From Physella acuta (taxonomy: Eukaryota > Mollusca > Gastropoda > Physidae), in the NCBI RefSeq assembly GCF_028476545.1, contig NW_026731650.1, forward strand, positions 372,001-436,000: 64,000 bases of DNA, written 5' to 3'. Of this stretch, positions 22,284 to 35,474 are shown piece after piece (the first letter of the stretch is position 1; every line of letters begins with the position of its first letter). A program made the position numbers and the translations under genes. The notes under the pieces were generated by a model. It did no database searches. It was given only the letters and a program-made list of their open reading frames with translations, and was not told the DNA's origin.

Positions 22284-25200
22284 ATGCCTTTAACAAAAAG
22301 TTCCAAAAAGGGCGTTGGAAAGCGTGATGATAGCCCAGGCAAGTAGCACTAGTATAAGATACATTCTAAATAATTGAAAATGATTAGGCCTCTAGGCTAA
22401 GTTTTTTAGTTCTTATTAAAACACAAAACACTGGTAGTGCTGTTAGGATTAGTAGTATACAGTATAGATCGGGTAAAGTCCAGAATTAAATTTTGGAAAA
22501 TAATATTGACAATTGATTGTGGATAAGCCCTGCATTATTTGTGCTTACTAGTGTTTTTGACTTTTTCCTCATGCCTACAGAAGCAGGGCCTTCAAAAAAG
22601 GACAAGTATAGCAGCGATGAAGAGGAACAGCCTATTCCAAGAAAAGGCAAAAGTCAAAGTAATTGCACAACCATTCTTTTCATTTGAGAGGCTTTGGTGC
22701 TTTTAACTATTTAATTTTAAAAATCTAAATAATGTTGGACTACTAAGCAAGACAATTATCTTTCTATGTACACAGTTACAAAATGTATGTATCAGATCTT
22801 AAATTTTTCTATTATTTAACATGTTTTTATAATGCATTTGTAATTGAAAATCCTTAGGTTCCAAAATGTCAAAACAAGGGAAGATAAGTAAAAGAAGCCC
22901 TAATGTTATAAGTAAATCAAGTGGTGTGAACTCTGGTCATAATAAGCCTGCAGAGGTAAGGACAGTAGATTTAGTGCTAGCAAAAGTCAAAGTAAAGCTA
23001 GTTGATGGCCATTTGCTAACATGTTTTGTGTTTTACCAGTTGTTCCGGAAAGATCTCATCAGTGCTATGAAAATGGCAGATACAGAAATTTTGTACGAGA
23101 GTGAGTACCTGGTTATATCTGATCCATGGAGACAAGAGTGGGAGAAGGGGGTGCAGGTGCCTGTCAACGAGGAGGAGATCCCACCTTCACAGATCAGGTA
23201 AGTTCCAATCTATAAAGACACGGATTGCCTGAGCTAGACAGGATATGTTTCTGAGTTTTATAGATTGTTTGTTTTAAACGGCACATGCAGTTTCTCTCTT
23301 ATCTTTATTTTGAAATAAACAACGGTTGTATTGTGAAATAAGATATTGGGATCATTTTAAAATTTAAAAGTAGATTCAGCTAAAATTTTGGGATTTAACA
23401 ATCAAAATACATGAACTATTTCCACAGGGAAATTAGAAAGCTACCAAAGAATGGAGATTTTAAGCAGTAAGTTAAATTTGTATAATGTAAGCAAAGGAGT
23501 ATGTGGGAGTTAGGGAGAGACTTTATAATGCTTCGTGTCCTGTCCTTATTTTTACTGCAGAAAACATTTATTTTTTAATGTTTTGTCTTCAACCACATAC
23601 TTGGTTTTAATATAGCAGTACATTGCTTTTTCTATGTAACCGTTTAATGCAATATCTTCTGTAGGCCTCTACGTAAATATCTTCATGAGAAGGTAGATGA
23701 TACATATCAAGCCAGCATTCATGAGTTGACTGGGATGCAAGAACTAGCTGAACAGATAGTTCGTTATGACCTGGATGATCAAGATGTCACATGGCTGCAG
23801 CTAGTCAATGAAGACAGGGAGGAGATGGGTAAGTCCCCTGGTTTTAGAGCTATTTTTGCCATGGGTAAAGGGAGGAGATGGGTGACTGTTGTACCCTTGG
23901 TTTATAACTATTGTTATGGCTAAACTGTTATGTTTTAAACCCAAAGCAATGAGTCTGTCAATATTTAAGCCGTGAAAAGACTAAAGATAATGTTGATGAA
24001 ATGTTTCATACACATGTCACTTAGAGATAAACATTTTCTAAGCATGGTGGTAACTAAATAGTGATTGGTTAATTTTTTTTTCATAGGCTTACAGTTAATC
24101 AATGAATGGAATATGGAGCGAATGATAGAAGAGCTAGAAAATCAGGTAATGATATGTTTATTTGGATACAGCAACTAGCATTTAAATAGGTAATACTGCT
24201 ATCATTGGTTTTATTATGCCCAAAAGTAAATTTGGCGTTTGCAACAAAAGTTGTATAAATGTTTAACACAATTGATATTTTTACAGTGTTATATTAAAAC
24301 AAATGCTTTAAAGAAAACAGAGGAAGGCTTAGGCATAGAGTACGATGAAGATGTTGCTTGTGATGTCTGCAGAATGGTAAGTGGAAGATAAATTTCATAT
24401 CATACTCTAATAACTACACAGCCTGCATCAAGGCAAATACAAATAGTGACAGCCGTAATTGTATATTAAGATCACACTGTATGTAAATCTTTTTTTTCCT
24501 CAGCTTGAAAGTGAAGATACAAATGAAATGGTATTTTGTGATGGCTGTGATATATGTGTTCATCAGGTGAGTTGTGGATTTCCTCCAGGTTTTTTGTTTT
24601 GTTTCTTACTGTTGGCTACTAATTACTTCCTCATCACACAACTGTCCACAAATCTATCAAACTAACCTGTATTTTTCTACTGTTGGCTACTAATTACTTC
24701 CTCATCACTCAACTGTATTTTTCTACTGTTGGCTACTAATTACTTCCTCATCACTCAACTGTCCACAAATCTATCAAACTAACCTGTATTTTTCTACTGT
24801 TGGCTACTAATTACTTCCTCATCACTCAACTGTATTTTTCTACTGTTGGCTACTAATTACTTCCTCATCACTCAACTGTCCACAAATCTATCAAACTAAC
24901 CTGTATTTTTCTACTGTTGGCTACTAATTACTTCCTCATCACTCAACTGTATTTTTCTACTGTTGGCTACTAATTACTTCCTCATCACTCAACTGTATTT
25001 TTCTACTGTTGGCTACTAATTACTTCCTCATCACTCAACTGTATTTTTCTACTGTTGGCTACTAATTACTTCCTCATCACTCAACTGTCCACAAATCTAT
25101 CAAACTAACCTGTATTTTTCTACTGTTGGCTACTAATTACTTCCTCATCACTCAACTGTATTTTTCTACTGTTGGCTACTAATTACTTCCTCATCACTCA

Positions 25201-28200
25201 ACTGTCCACAAATCTATCAAACTAACCTGTATTTTTCTACTGTTGGCTACTAATTACTCCCTCATCACCCAGTTGTCCACAAATCAAACTAACCTGTATT
25301 GTTCTACTGTTGCTTGCAGGCTTGCTATGGTATCCAGACAATTCCAGAGGGTAGCTGGCTGTGTAGAATCTGTGCACTAGGAATCAAACCTATGTGTTTG
25401 TTGTGCCCTAAACGGGGAGGTGCCATGAAATCAACTAAGTGAGTCACCAGTTTGTCACCAATTAAAATTTACTTGAGTTACCAGTACTTATATGGCTGGG
25501 TTAAATTTAAGATGAGGTGGTCTGGAAGGCCTCAAGTTGATATGAGACTTTGTCACCCAGCCCAAGTTGGTTCAAGTAAAAGTTCCCTTTTCAAATCTGA
25601 CGGTCTATAGGGCAAGTGAAGTAGAGTTCACTTGTTTCTGTGACCTCGGCATATAAAGAGATAGTGTGGTCAGCACTGTGCCCAGCCGCCTTTACTTTCT
25701 CTAACGTGAGTTAGGTACCCATCAGAGTTGGGTGGACAGAGATGGTCTACTCACTTGAACCCGGATTCGAACTCAAGACTTACGGGTTAGCAGTCCAGCT
25801 CTCTACCACTCCGTCCCCAAGTTGGTTACCAACACATCTTTATCTGCCTCAAATGCTATTTTTTTCGGCCAAAATTAGAGCTATTATATTTTTAGATAGC
25901 AGGGGATAATTAGATTTTTAAACTGGAGGTAAATTAACAAGTTTTTAACTAGAAGTTTCTGTTCTCTCAGAAGTGGCACAAAGTGGACCCATGTAAGCTG
26001 TGCGCTGTGGATTCCTGAAGTTAGTATAGGCTGTCCTGAAAAGATGGAGCCAGTCACTAAAATATCCAATATCCCTGTAAGTTTTGCTGGCTTTTTGTTT
26101 GATCTTTTAACAAGTTAGCAGTCAATGGTTTTGCATCACAATTTAAGCATTTTTATGTGATACATTTCATATTTTTTCTTCTCACATAATAGCCATCAAG
26201 GTGGGCCTTAGTGTGTAGCTTATGTAAGGAGCGTGTAGGTGCTTGTATCCAATGTTCTGTCAAGCAGTGTAAGACAGCATTTCATGTCACATGCGGGTTT
26301 GCACACAACCTGGACATGAAAACAATAGTTGATGATTCTGATGAGGCAGATGGGATACACTTACGGGTAAAAAAAAATTTATACACTTACGGATAATCCT
26401 TTGATACACGTATGAGTTATATATTGTGAGATTTTTATTTTAAACATTTCTTTAATGGTTAATCATTGCAATGGTAAGACGAGTAACTTTAAACATGGGC
26501 TACCATCCACAGGCCTACTGTCCTAAACACACAAAGAATAGAAATGCCTCGGATTCAGAGTCCCCAAAGAAAGAAGACAATGTAGACAATGAAAATGAAA
26601 TATCAGAAGCAGAGATGGCCAAGAAAAGATTAGAGAAGTAAGTAAGATGGTACTCGGGTGACTTGCTCGATTTAATTTATTTTATTACAAGTAGCAGGCT
26701 GGGTGGTTTGTATGTTGTTTAGTGGCTGATTAAACCATAGAATATTTGAATGATCCCCAGGCTGAAGCAGATAGAAAGTGAATTTTTTACTTTGGTGGAT
26801 GTCAATGAGATCGCTGAGAAGTTTTATATACCAGAAGAAGCTGTAGATATTGTAGCTGAGTATTGGAAACTAAAAAGAAAAGTAAGGAATACTTTTGTTA
26901 ATTATTGGTTTTTGATGGCATTTATTCAAATCATTGTAGCTGTAAATAATATCTGAATTTTATAACAAATATGTGCCATAGGATTATTTCAAGTACTTTG
27001 GGATTTGATCTAATAGCACTGTTTCATTCTTTTCTGACCATTAGTGTTGATCAAATGATCTTTAAACCCAACAGTTGTGCATTCTAATTCTAAGTCCTAA
27101 CCACTTAATCTAAAATAAACACACCATAATATTGCAAATGTGTGTTACCTTTGCCCGTGGTGTATGACTGTAATCTGGGTAGTACGGAGGTACCAGTTAT
27201 TATTGAGTGAAGTCGTTCAAAAAGTTTGGTAATATTACTGTGCCTGTTTGTGTGTTGAATGAAGTCATTAATAATCAGTTTGGTAATATGAAGATGCTAG
27301 TTTGTGAATTGAGTGAAGTCTTTGATAATCTGTTAGCGAAAATTAAAATAAAAAGTTGTATCGCCCAGCTTTTCAAACACCACAAATGCATCTTTATAAA
27401 ATTTAAACACTACATTTAGATTGAACCTGTTTGCTTGGATTAAAGTAATGTACAAGCTTTGTATTCCAGGTAAATAATAACAAGCCTTTGATAACACCAA
27501 AAATGGAAGAAGAGGATCAAATGCAGAAGCAGCAGAAAGACAGTCTGAGTGCTCGGATGAAGATGTTCGTCCACTTGCGCCAGGACTTGGAAAGGGTGAG
27601 ATAAACGTCATTGCAGACTTAAAACTTTAAAATATGAATAAGTAAATTTTGCTTTATCATTGTAGTATTTTATCAAATTTGTTTCACTTTTAAAAAATTT
27701 GACCAGGGAAGTTTTTAACAATACTAAGTTTTTTTTTTCAGGCCCGCAACTTGTGTTATATGATCAGCAAAAGGGAGAAAACAAAGAAACAATTTTTCCA
27801 GATCAAAGAGAGTGTTTTCAAAAGTCAAGTTCGTGTTCTCACCGACCCCGACCTTAACCTCAGCGCCAGAGAAGCTGAGAAAGTACGCCAAGAATATCAT
27901 TTTAATTCCCTGTACAGCAACTATGGCATCCTGGGCGCTCACAGCAGCAAGCAGCCTCGGAATAACCTTTTCACTCTGGAGAATCTCAAAACCCCCAAGG
28001 ACTTTTCTGACAATGAAAAGACGCAGGATAGCTATGTAAATGAGACAAAATCCTCATCAGGACAGTCCAACCTTGGGAAGGAAGACAGGCAAAGTAGCAA
28101 AAGTAAGGCAGCCAAAGGTTCTAAAACTGACAAGGCTAGCCACAGGAAGAATCTGTTTGCCGTTGACACTTTCAACATCATGACAGACTCCCCAGCTGAG

Positions 28201-30693
28201 AGCAGCGGGGATGAGCACTTATCCACCGCGGCTAAAACCACTCACTCCTCCCAGATGAGCCGGCTGGGCAAAGTCAAGTTAAAGGAGATAGAAGAGGTGT
28301 CAGCCACTGGAGATCCCATTGTGAAAACTGTCCCAGAATCCCCCAGCAAGAAGAGCCTGGTCCCCGCCAGTGACTTTGGTAAAAAGTTGAGCCTTTTCCT
28401 GCAGTCCAAGACGAAGATGCAGCAGCTGCAGGAGAGGAGGTACGACCAGGTGCGGGAGGCGCTGCACATCGTGGTGGACCAGTCTGAGGACAGCGAGGTG
28501 TTCACGTCAGACACCAACACCGTCCTGTCCACGGTTGACCAGCCCAGGAATCTGTTTGAGCAGTTCAGCATGCAGGATAAAAAGTTTGTGTCCTCTCCTG
28601 AGATCTCTGGGGACAACAAGTGTAACGTCCAGCCCCTGAGGCATCAGAAAAAGTTGAAGAAACGCAAGCACAGCCGCTCTCCCCCTAAGGTACAAAAACT
28701 TCGTCTGCTTGTGTCGCCCTCAGAGCAGTCCAGCAGCTCCAGTGTGTCCGTTAAATCTGAGTTAACACCAGATGTTACGGCAGACGTCGGTGCTCTGACC
28801 ACTGTCAACTCACAGCTGAGTGCCACAGCCCTACCCTCTGACACTGACTCCCAGCCTCACCCACCTGTCTTATCACCAAAAGGCAGGAAGAAGAAATCCA
28901 GAAAAAACCGCAGCCTGACCCCAGACAGAGCTCTGAAATCCAAAAACCTTCTCCTGTCTCCAACCCCTCGGGTTGAACCTGATAGTGTGTATGCCACGCT
29001 GGATGGGGACATCTATGTACCCACTGGCAAAATTCTCATGACAGAGAGGACAATTGTCTTAGATGATCCCAAGGAGGAGGACGGGGCGCGTCTGCAAAGT
29101 AAGTTGAGGCTGAAGAAGAAAGCCAACTCACCACTCAAGGGTAAGGTCACGTATGAGGTGGTCAAGGATGAGGACGACAGGAAGGACATTTTTGTAGATG
29201 ACCCACCCAAATTAGAAGCAGAGGCAGAGAAAAATATTTTTGATCGTGTTGTGGAAACTTTGCCATTGGTACCAGATGTTGCTGAAGTCTCCACTCAAAG
29301 GAGTGTGCGTTTAAAGAATAAAAACGTGGAGGAAGCATCCCCTGGTAGAAGGACACGACACAGTAAAACTGAGACCGCCGGTCAAACGCGACACAGTAAA
29401 ACTGAGACCGCTGGTCAAACGCGACACAGTAAAACTGAGACCGCTGGTCAAACGCAACACAGTAAAACTGAGAGCGCCAGTCAAACACAAAACAGTAAAG
29501 TGCCTGAGGTGGCTAGTGTGCCAGAGGTGAAAGCTGAGGTTGTCAGTGAAGACCAAGAACCCTCCGAGACAAACAGCCGCAAAAAAAGGCAGCCAAGACG
29601 AAAGCGTAATGTGTCCACCAACGACACAGAGAAGGGAGAACTTTCTGATGAAAACTTCCGCCCCAGCGGTGGGTCACCCAAGGTGCCACCCATTGACAAG
29701 TCACAACGACCTAAAAGGTCACGGAAAAACAGACTAGTTCATTCTGATGAAACAGATGGGGAAGATGATTCTGATGATTTCCAGGAGAAGCCACATAAAA
29801 GAAATCTCTTCACAAAACCAAAGGCTCCCCCTAATGGAGCCCAAAGTGTGCAGTTGATACCCTTGCCTAACAAGCCAGCTCTGAACTGTTTGTTAGATGC
29901 TAAAAAACTTGTTGTTAAGGAAGAGCTCTGTAAACAGGTTGGTAATCGCCTAAGCAGGCACCTGAAGGAGAGGGGCAGATGGGGAAGTTTCAATGGAGTT
30001 AGCAATCAAACAACTTTAGATAAATTTCTTAAAAGGACAGGCAGTAGTGAAAATGTTTTCTCCAAGCCTGACAGCAAAGTGAATGGCAAAGTGACCAGAC
30101 CAGATCTCTGCCCCCTGCGGGTCAACAAATCTTCCTCGTTAAACAGCTACAATGATAGCTCTGGGTTGCCAGATGCAGACATGGCCCCAGCGTCACCTGT
30201 CAAGTCAGCTGTGTTTGGCTGCCACAGCTCACCTAGGCAAGGCTTGAACAGCTACCGCAGTCCACACAAGAACGACGTCTTGGGGGACCAGAATCTGACA
30301 CCGTCTAATGACTCAAAAGAGTCTGTGTTTGGCGATGTGGAAAAACTACACAAGCCTTCGCGGCAGCTTTCTTTTGAGGATGTGGGTAAAAAAAATGATA
30401 TTTCACCAGCCAAGAGCAAGTGTGATTTGGCTGAGGTTGTAAAAACTCCTTCAAAATGTGAACTCTCTGAGTTTTCTGAGGAGAAACTGGACTGTAACAG
30501 GAGCTATAGATCTCATTCCCCGCCCTCCAGCGAGGGCAGTTGCGCATCAAGTCGCATCCATCAGCTGGACTCAAGAGAAAGTACCCCAAGTAGGCGCGTC
30601 ACCAGGAGTTGGATTAACGAAGATGATCAAAGTCCCAACACTCGCTTACGTAAAAGGGAAACTTTGTTAAAAGCCCCTCAGTTTAAATTGTGA
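22284..30693 (+). CDS. JADE: JADE-family PHD-finger protein (HBO1 complex scaffold), 16 coding exons, 1508 aa
   Basis: Family knowledge: JADE1/2/3 and fly Rhinoceros bind histone H3 tails and direct the KAT7/HBO1 acetyltransferase in the nucleus. Coding exons: 22284-22338, 22581-22658, 22858-22955, 23040-23197, 23428-23466, 23665-23828, 24087-24145, 24287-24376, 24504-24566, 25320-25438, 25971-26076, 26193-26366, 26513-26637, 26761-26881, 27470-27595, 27742-30693. All join in frame. Domains: JADE signature [11 protein letters not shown] and [14 protein letters not shown] (78-125); [15 protein letters not shown] leading into PHD1, with zinc ligands C242, C245, C259, C262, C265/H267, C283 and C286; extended PHD (294-407); conserved [13 protein letters not shown] and YWKLKRKV region (about 445-485); then a long disordered basic and Ser-rich tail coded almost entirely by the last exon. 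It is longer than human JADEs (about 800 aa) and shorter than Rhinoceros. Intron 1 uses a GC donor. The start is the first Met; an upstream untranslated exon is likely. Confidence 0.95.
24600..25268. repeat. 46/71-bp minisatellite in JADE intron 9, adjoining the acceptor
   Basis: About twelve units start TGTTGGCTACTAATTACTTC and continue CTCATCACTCAACTGTATTT then TTCTAC. Every second or third unit carries an extra 25 bp (CCACAAATCTATCAAACTAA then CCTGT). The final copy (CTGTATTGTTCTACTGTTGC) runs directly into the exon 10 acceptor TTGCAG at 25319. From about 24589 to 25270 there is no AG dinucleotide. Confidence 0.95.
25575..25817 (-). mobile_element. tRNA-derived SINE, full-length copy in JADE intron 10
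   Basis: Reverse-oriented copy of the family at 18350. On the minus strand it starts GGGGACGGAGTGGTAGAGAG (box A) with GAGTTCGAATCC (box B), then the CCACCCAACTCTGATGGG core, and ends CCGTCAGATTTGAAAAGGG. Its box B is closer to the tRNA consensus than that of the 18350 copy. Confidence 0.85.
29346..29502 (+). repeat. 33-bp coding minisatellite in JADE, 4-5 copies
   Basis: In-frame 11-residue units [11 protein letters not shown] are repeated; the last two have drifted ([15 protein letters not shown]). The DNA copies are nearly identical (CACAGTAAAACTGAGACCGC), implying recent expansion. They lie in the disordered tail, at about residues 1061-1112. Confidence 0.9.
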
Positions 30694-32320
30694 CAATAAG
30701 TAGAATTGTGTGTGTTGGGAAGGGGGGGGGGGTGAGAAAATGTAATTGTGTGATGTGTGGATCATTGGGACTACATTGTATTTTGTTGTGCCAGCGTTGT
30801 GCTGGATTAATGTCTAAATGATTGCTTATGTTTGGGTTTTTTTTTTTAAAAGCTTGGTAAAAAGTTAAATTTTTTTAAACAAAACTTGAGGCACAATATT
30901 TTTCAAGCAAAGTAATTCTGGACTAGTAAATCCTATGTTTCAAGTTAAAACTTTTTAAAAAAATCCACATGAACCCATCAATACAATGAGCAATATTTTA
31001 CTGGTAAACAAATAACAAAACTGACATGTTTCTCAGGCCTACCTGCATTTAAAGTAACAGATTTTAACTGGTTCACTAGCTTTTTCTCAATCATCAATAC
31101 AAATGTATAGAAAATGGCAAACATTAATCACTCTACCATTGTATGTTATTTATAGTAATCTTGTATGAAAGTCTCCACTGTAAATTATTCCTAATGAAAT
31201 CTGCATGGTTACATGCCCAGACTAGCTGGAGGTTAATTGTGTGAGTGTGTTAGCTGCAGTTAATGCAGTGTTGTTTACATGATCTTCTGGGTGTGTGTGT
31301 GTACATGTCATGCACATTATTAAACCGTCTGTTTTAAGATGGTATCACATTCTTGACATTCATTTGTTGATAGTTTTAATCAAATATAAACTTGATGATT
31401 TGTGAGTCTAAAATTGATTGTTATCAAAGCCACTCTTCAAATGGTCAATAAATGTCTTTTTTTTTTTTCATTTTAAAAAATACAGCCTTCATGGCTGCCT
31501 CCAACATAATACTTATGATCTATTTCATCTGCTCAAGTGTCCCTCAAACATAATGGAATATAAAGTATTGGCTGTGCCTTATAGAAAGTGTATAATTCAA
31601 ACTTTAAACATTTAGAATCTAGCTCCCATCAATTCATTCAGCTTCTGAAGATGTTCCATCTTGTTTATGCTAGCTGTTTGTTTTAACCAGTCTTTATTGT
31701 GAGTGGGTTAGTACAACTAATGCTAATACTCTCGGCTAAAGAAGACATTTTTCCGCATTTTATTTTACATTTACTCATACATCACTGAAGTTTACGTAGG
31801 TGGCACTTGTTTAAAACTGGGAAGAAATGTTTATAGACTCGTAAATATGTAAAAATGTACCATTTTCATCTTCCATTGTTGGTTTATGCTGATGTGCATA
31901 GTGTTAAGGAAACAAACTGTCCATCTGTTGTAATTAGTGTGTATAGTCGACATTGTTTGTCCTGTGACCTCTGGCGTAATGACACTAGTAGTAGAGATTT
32001 ACTAAGTTTTATTTGACTGTGATAACTGGGGCTTACAATTAAATTTCATTTGTTTTTTCTAAACACTCAGATTTTTAGAATAAATTCCTGTAGTTTGTCA
32101 GCAAACTAAAAAACTTGGTAAACAACATGAGCAACTGGATGGATTCAATTGGCAACAGTTGTATGTACACAGCAGTCCAGTTTTTCTCACATTGACTAAT
32201 GGCAGCCTCTTATGGGTTTAGTAGTGTGTAGGAAACATCTTACAAAAAAAAGCCATTTGTGGAGTTTTTATTCACAAATAAAATATGTACATCTTTTTCT
32301 TTTAAATCAGTTTCTTGTTT
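30694..32320 (+). other. JADE 3' untranslated region
   Basis: AT-rich sequence follows the stop. AATAAA signals are at 31447, 32079 and 32277. The last is followed by a T- and GT-rich stretch (TATGTATGTGTTTTGTTTGT, from about 32330), the best candidate for the distal polyadenylation site. No other gene was seen. Confidence 0.55.
32277..32282 (+). terminator. Candidate JADE polyadenylation signal
   Basis: AATAAA with a downstream GT-rich element within about 60 bp. It is chosen over 31447 and 32079 because of that downstream element. Alternative sites may be used. Confidence 0.45.
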
Positions 32321-33261
32321 TTATTATAATATGTATGTGTTTTGTTTGTGGTGAATCTTGTGTATAATATGTAACTCAGTTTTGACCACTTATTTTGTTC
32401 TTATTTCCAAATACACTTACACTTGTCTCAAATGACAACGCAAGAAAATCTCATTTTTAATCTAATTATATATAAAGTTAGTCATTACTAATTATTTTTA
32501 AAAAGTTTTAATTTTCATATAGGCCGAAATTAATTACGCTTTTGTATAATTCCGCACTAAAAAGGAGAAAATATATGATTTTCTTTACTTTAAATATTAT
32601 ATAAATATGCACTACTATTTGAAAAACTTAATTAATTCTTTAAAAAATCAAATAAGCATCCAATTAAGTCAAATTTAATGTCAGATTGCAATGTTATCTG
32701 ATCTTGACTTAGACGCCAAGTTTCTAAGAAATTGGCCTGTTAGAATTGGTTGCAATTTTGCTCACCAGTTTTGATCCATATTAAAGTTTAAAGACAAAAG
32801 AATGACAGACAGAGAAAGTAAGTGAAATAAAAGCTTGTAGAAATTACCTAAATTTGGCAACATCAGGGGAGAAAACAGAATTAAATACTACCAATGGTTC
32901 TATCACTCAGCTGAGCTTTGTTATGGATGATTTTTCTAAAGAACCCATCAGGAATGGTAAAAAGTTAGATTGGTTTTTAAAGGAAATATTTTATAATCTG
33001 TGTTGTACTGATCTTAAGTATTAGCCAAGCGCACAAAACCAGCTCAATCTAGACAGGTTTAATTTTTAAAATTCATAATTGCTAAAAAGTAGAAAAAGAG
33101 CAAATATAAAAATCCTTTATAACAAGCTTTTTAAATGCACTGAAAATTTTAAAAAATATACTCTTCAGTAAAGGCATTGGTCAGAGAAAATATTACGATG
33201 AGATTTCATTAACAACCAATGCTTTTATTAACACTAACATAGGTACTTATGTAGTAACCAA

Positions 33262-33446
33262 GATGTCACAATTTCCCCAAATAGATGTGGAGGCATACAG
33301 TCTGCCCAAGTTGTCACAATTTCCCCCAAATAGATGTGGAGGCATACAGTCTGCCCAAGTTGTCACAATTTCCCCAGAGAGATGTGGAGGCATACAGTCT
33401 GCCCAAGATGTCACAATTTCCCCAAATAGATGTGGAGGCATACAGC
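33262..33446. repeat. 48-bp minisatellite, 4 copies
   Basis: The unit is TGTCACAATTTCCCCAAATA followed by GATGTGGAGGCATACAG and TCTGCCCAAG. It starts at about 33264, 33312, 33361 and 33408, and lies in the convergent JADE-SCOC intergenic or 3' UTR space. The rest of 32320-35474 is AT-rich without a recognised gene. Confidence 0.9.
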
Positions 33447-35277
33447 CAAGAGAGCTAAATATGCTTCATTTTTTTTTTTACTTCATGCTTCATCAAGCAA
33501 AAAAATGTTAAAAGATACAAATCAAAACAAACAGTTAAGCAAATGGACTTTTATTTTTAGCATTTCCACTGATGACTGTATATATAGGGAAAATGAAAGG
33601 GTAAAATACTATATCAAATTTGTGATGTAAGTGTAAGGTTTCTATATTAAAACAAAATGAAAATTTTGCAATAAATATTACAATCAAAGCATTCATGAAG
33701 CTTGCACTGGTGGGGTTAAAAGGCAAGCTACTCAAAGATTCTTCAATGACACATTCATGATCAAGATAAAATTGCACAAGCTGTTTTTAATACTTTAGGT
33801 TTTTAAAAAAAATTAATCTTGTGAGATGTACAAATGAAACAATTATTAATAGAAGTTGAATTGCACAATGCCCAACGTAGAACACACATTTAATAAAATA
33901 AATGAGAAAAAGACAATAGCAAACCAAACTTGAAGGTAGTGGCTGATGTGATGTACAAAGTTTCTGTAATTTGCTTTTAAATGGGGGATAAAACTTCTTG
34001 CTATACAATACACTAGATTCGAATTTTTTTTTTTTAAATAAAGCTATTTTATAGATGCTGAACAATATATTTTTATTTTTAAATAAATCTGAAAACCTTC
34101 TGGTTAAATATCTCATCAGTTTCCCTGCATCTAATAGAAAACACAGAAAAATATGTATCACAAATAGTGGAGATAATGCTTTACATCAAAATAAAAAAAA
34201 TCACTGTTCTAGTACTAAGCAGTATAAAAAAATGTTTTTATCAAACACATTTTGATTTGGTCTTAGTTTGAGTGTTTTCATCAACACAATCTTTGAAATT
34301 TTTACCCAGGCTGATTACAAAAAGGAATGTTATAATGGCCAAAGTTCTCTACTTGGGATGTTAACAGAAATCCTAGAATCAATAAACAAGGATGTGAGCA
34401 ATGACAAATTTAACTACAGTACAATCAAGTAAAATCACAATCCAACTGTAACAGGAACTCAAATCTAAAAGCTCATCTCAACCACAGTGAAGTAATAAAT
34501 ATTCACATTTATAACACCAATCAAATCACAGTCTCTAATTAGTAATTAATTAATTAATAAATGCATCTATTCACATTTTGTTTGCAGAGACATGAACAGC
34601 AGGAAAAAAAATATGTACAAACACAATTTTAGAATGACTAATTATGCACAAGTATATAGACAAATCTTTGTAAGTAGATCCATTTGAATGGTAAATTATA
34701 ATTAAAATTGTATTTACAAAGTAAGTTTCCTAAGACAAAAATTGCTTGGTCACAAGGAATCATTAGGAATCAAAAATTAGAAAATCATGCTAGATTATAG
34801 TCAAAATAATGACAGCACCTAAATAATATTTAAAATTTGACATTCAGATCCCCTACATCTTAAAATGGACAAGTGTTCAATCACGGGCTGAAAGCAAACC
34901 CCCAGATCTCTATTCATGGTTTACAGACACATTTAAGTTAACTCAAAAATATATTATTTTTGTGTTTGACATTCAAATATTTTACAGGTAAAAAGTTGAA
35001 TTAAGCTAGCAAAGAATAAAAAAAACTGTGCCATTGCAGAATATTAAAAAACATCACACGGCCACTAAACCAAGCAAAACCATAATATGTTATTTTCATC
35101 AAGTACAACACCTGTAGCCAGTGATGTAACCATTTCCAGGTTAGTGGCAGACTAGCAATTACTTCTAATCTAAGTCTTATGACCACATAAATGTATAGTA
35201 TCCATATGCTTGGCATAAAGTCAGACTGCATCTAGCAGTATGGCTAATTTTAAGAAAAAGTCCAAATATTATAAAGA

Positions 35278-35283
35278 TTTATT
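35278..35283 (-). terminator. Candidate SCOC polyadenylation signal
   Basis: TTTATT on the plus strand, that is AATAAA on the minus strand, about 190 bp after the SCOC stop codon. Several more candidates lie further down (for example near 34070), so the true 3' end is uncertain. Confidence 0.35.
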
Positions 35284-35474
35284 ACTATAGATAACAATTA
35301 AACTTCTCCGTTTAGCTATATACAATTACTACAGTGAGCTAAAATAAATTTTGAAAAATTCATTTTGTAAAGAGAAGTAAGAGAATGACTAACACCTTAA
35401 CAGCACTATAGAAAAAGAACTATCTGATAGAGTTTTAGCTCGGTTGTTTGATTTTGCTACTGTTATCCCTCCAT

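Noticed and set aside
33787-34161. 124-codon minus-strand frame
   Set aside because: AT-rich, Phe/Leu/Lys/Ile-rich translation in probable 3' UTR space, with no similarity I recognise.
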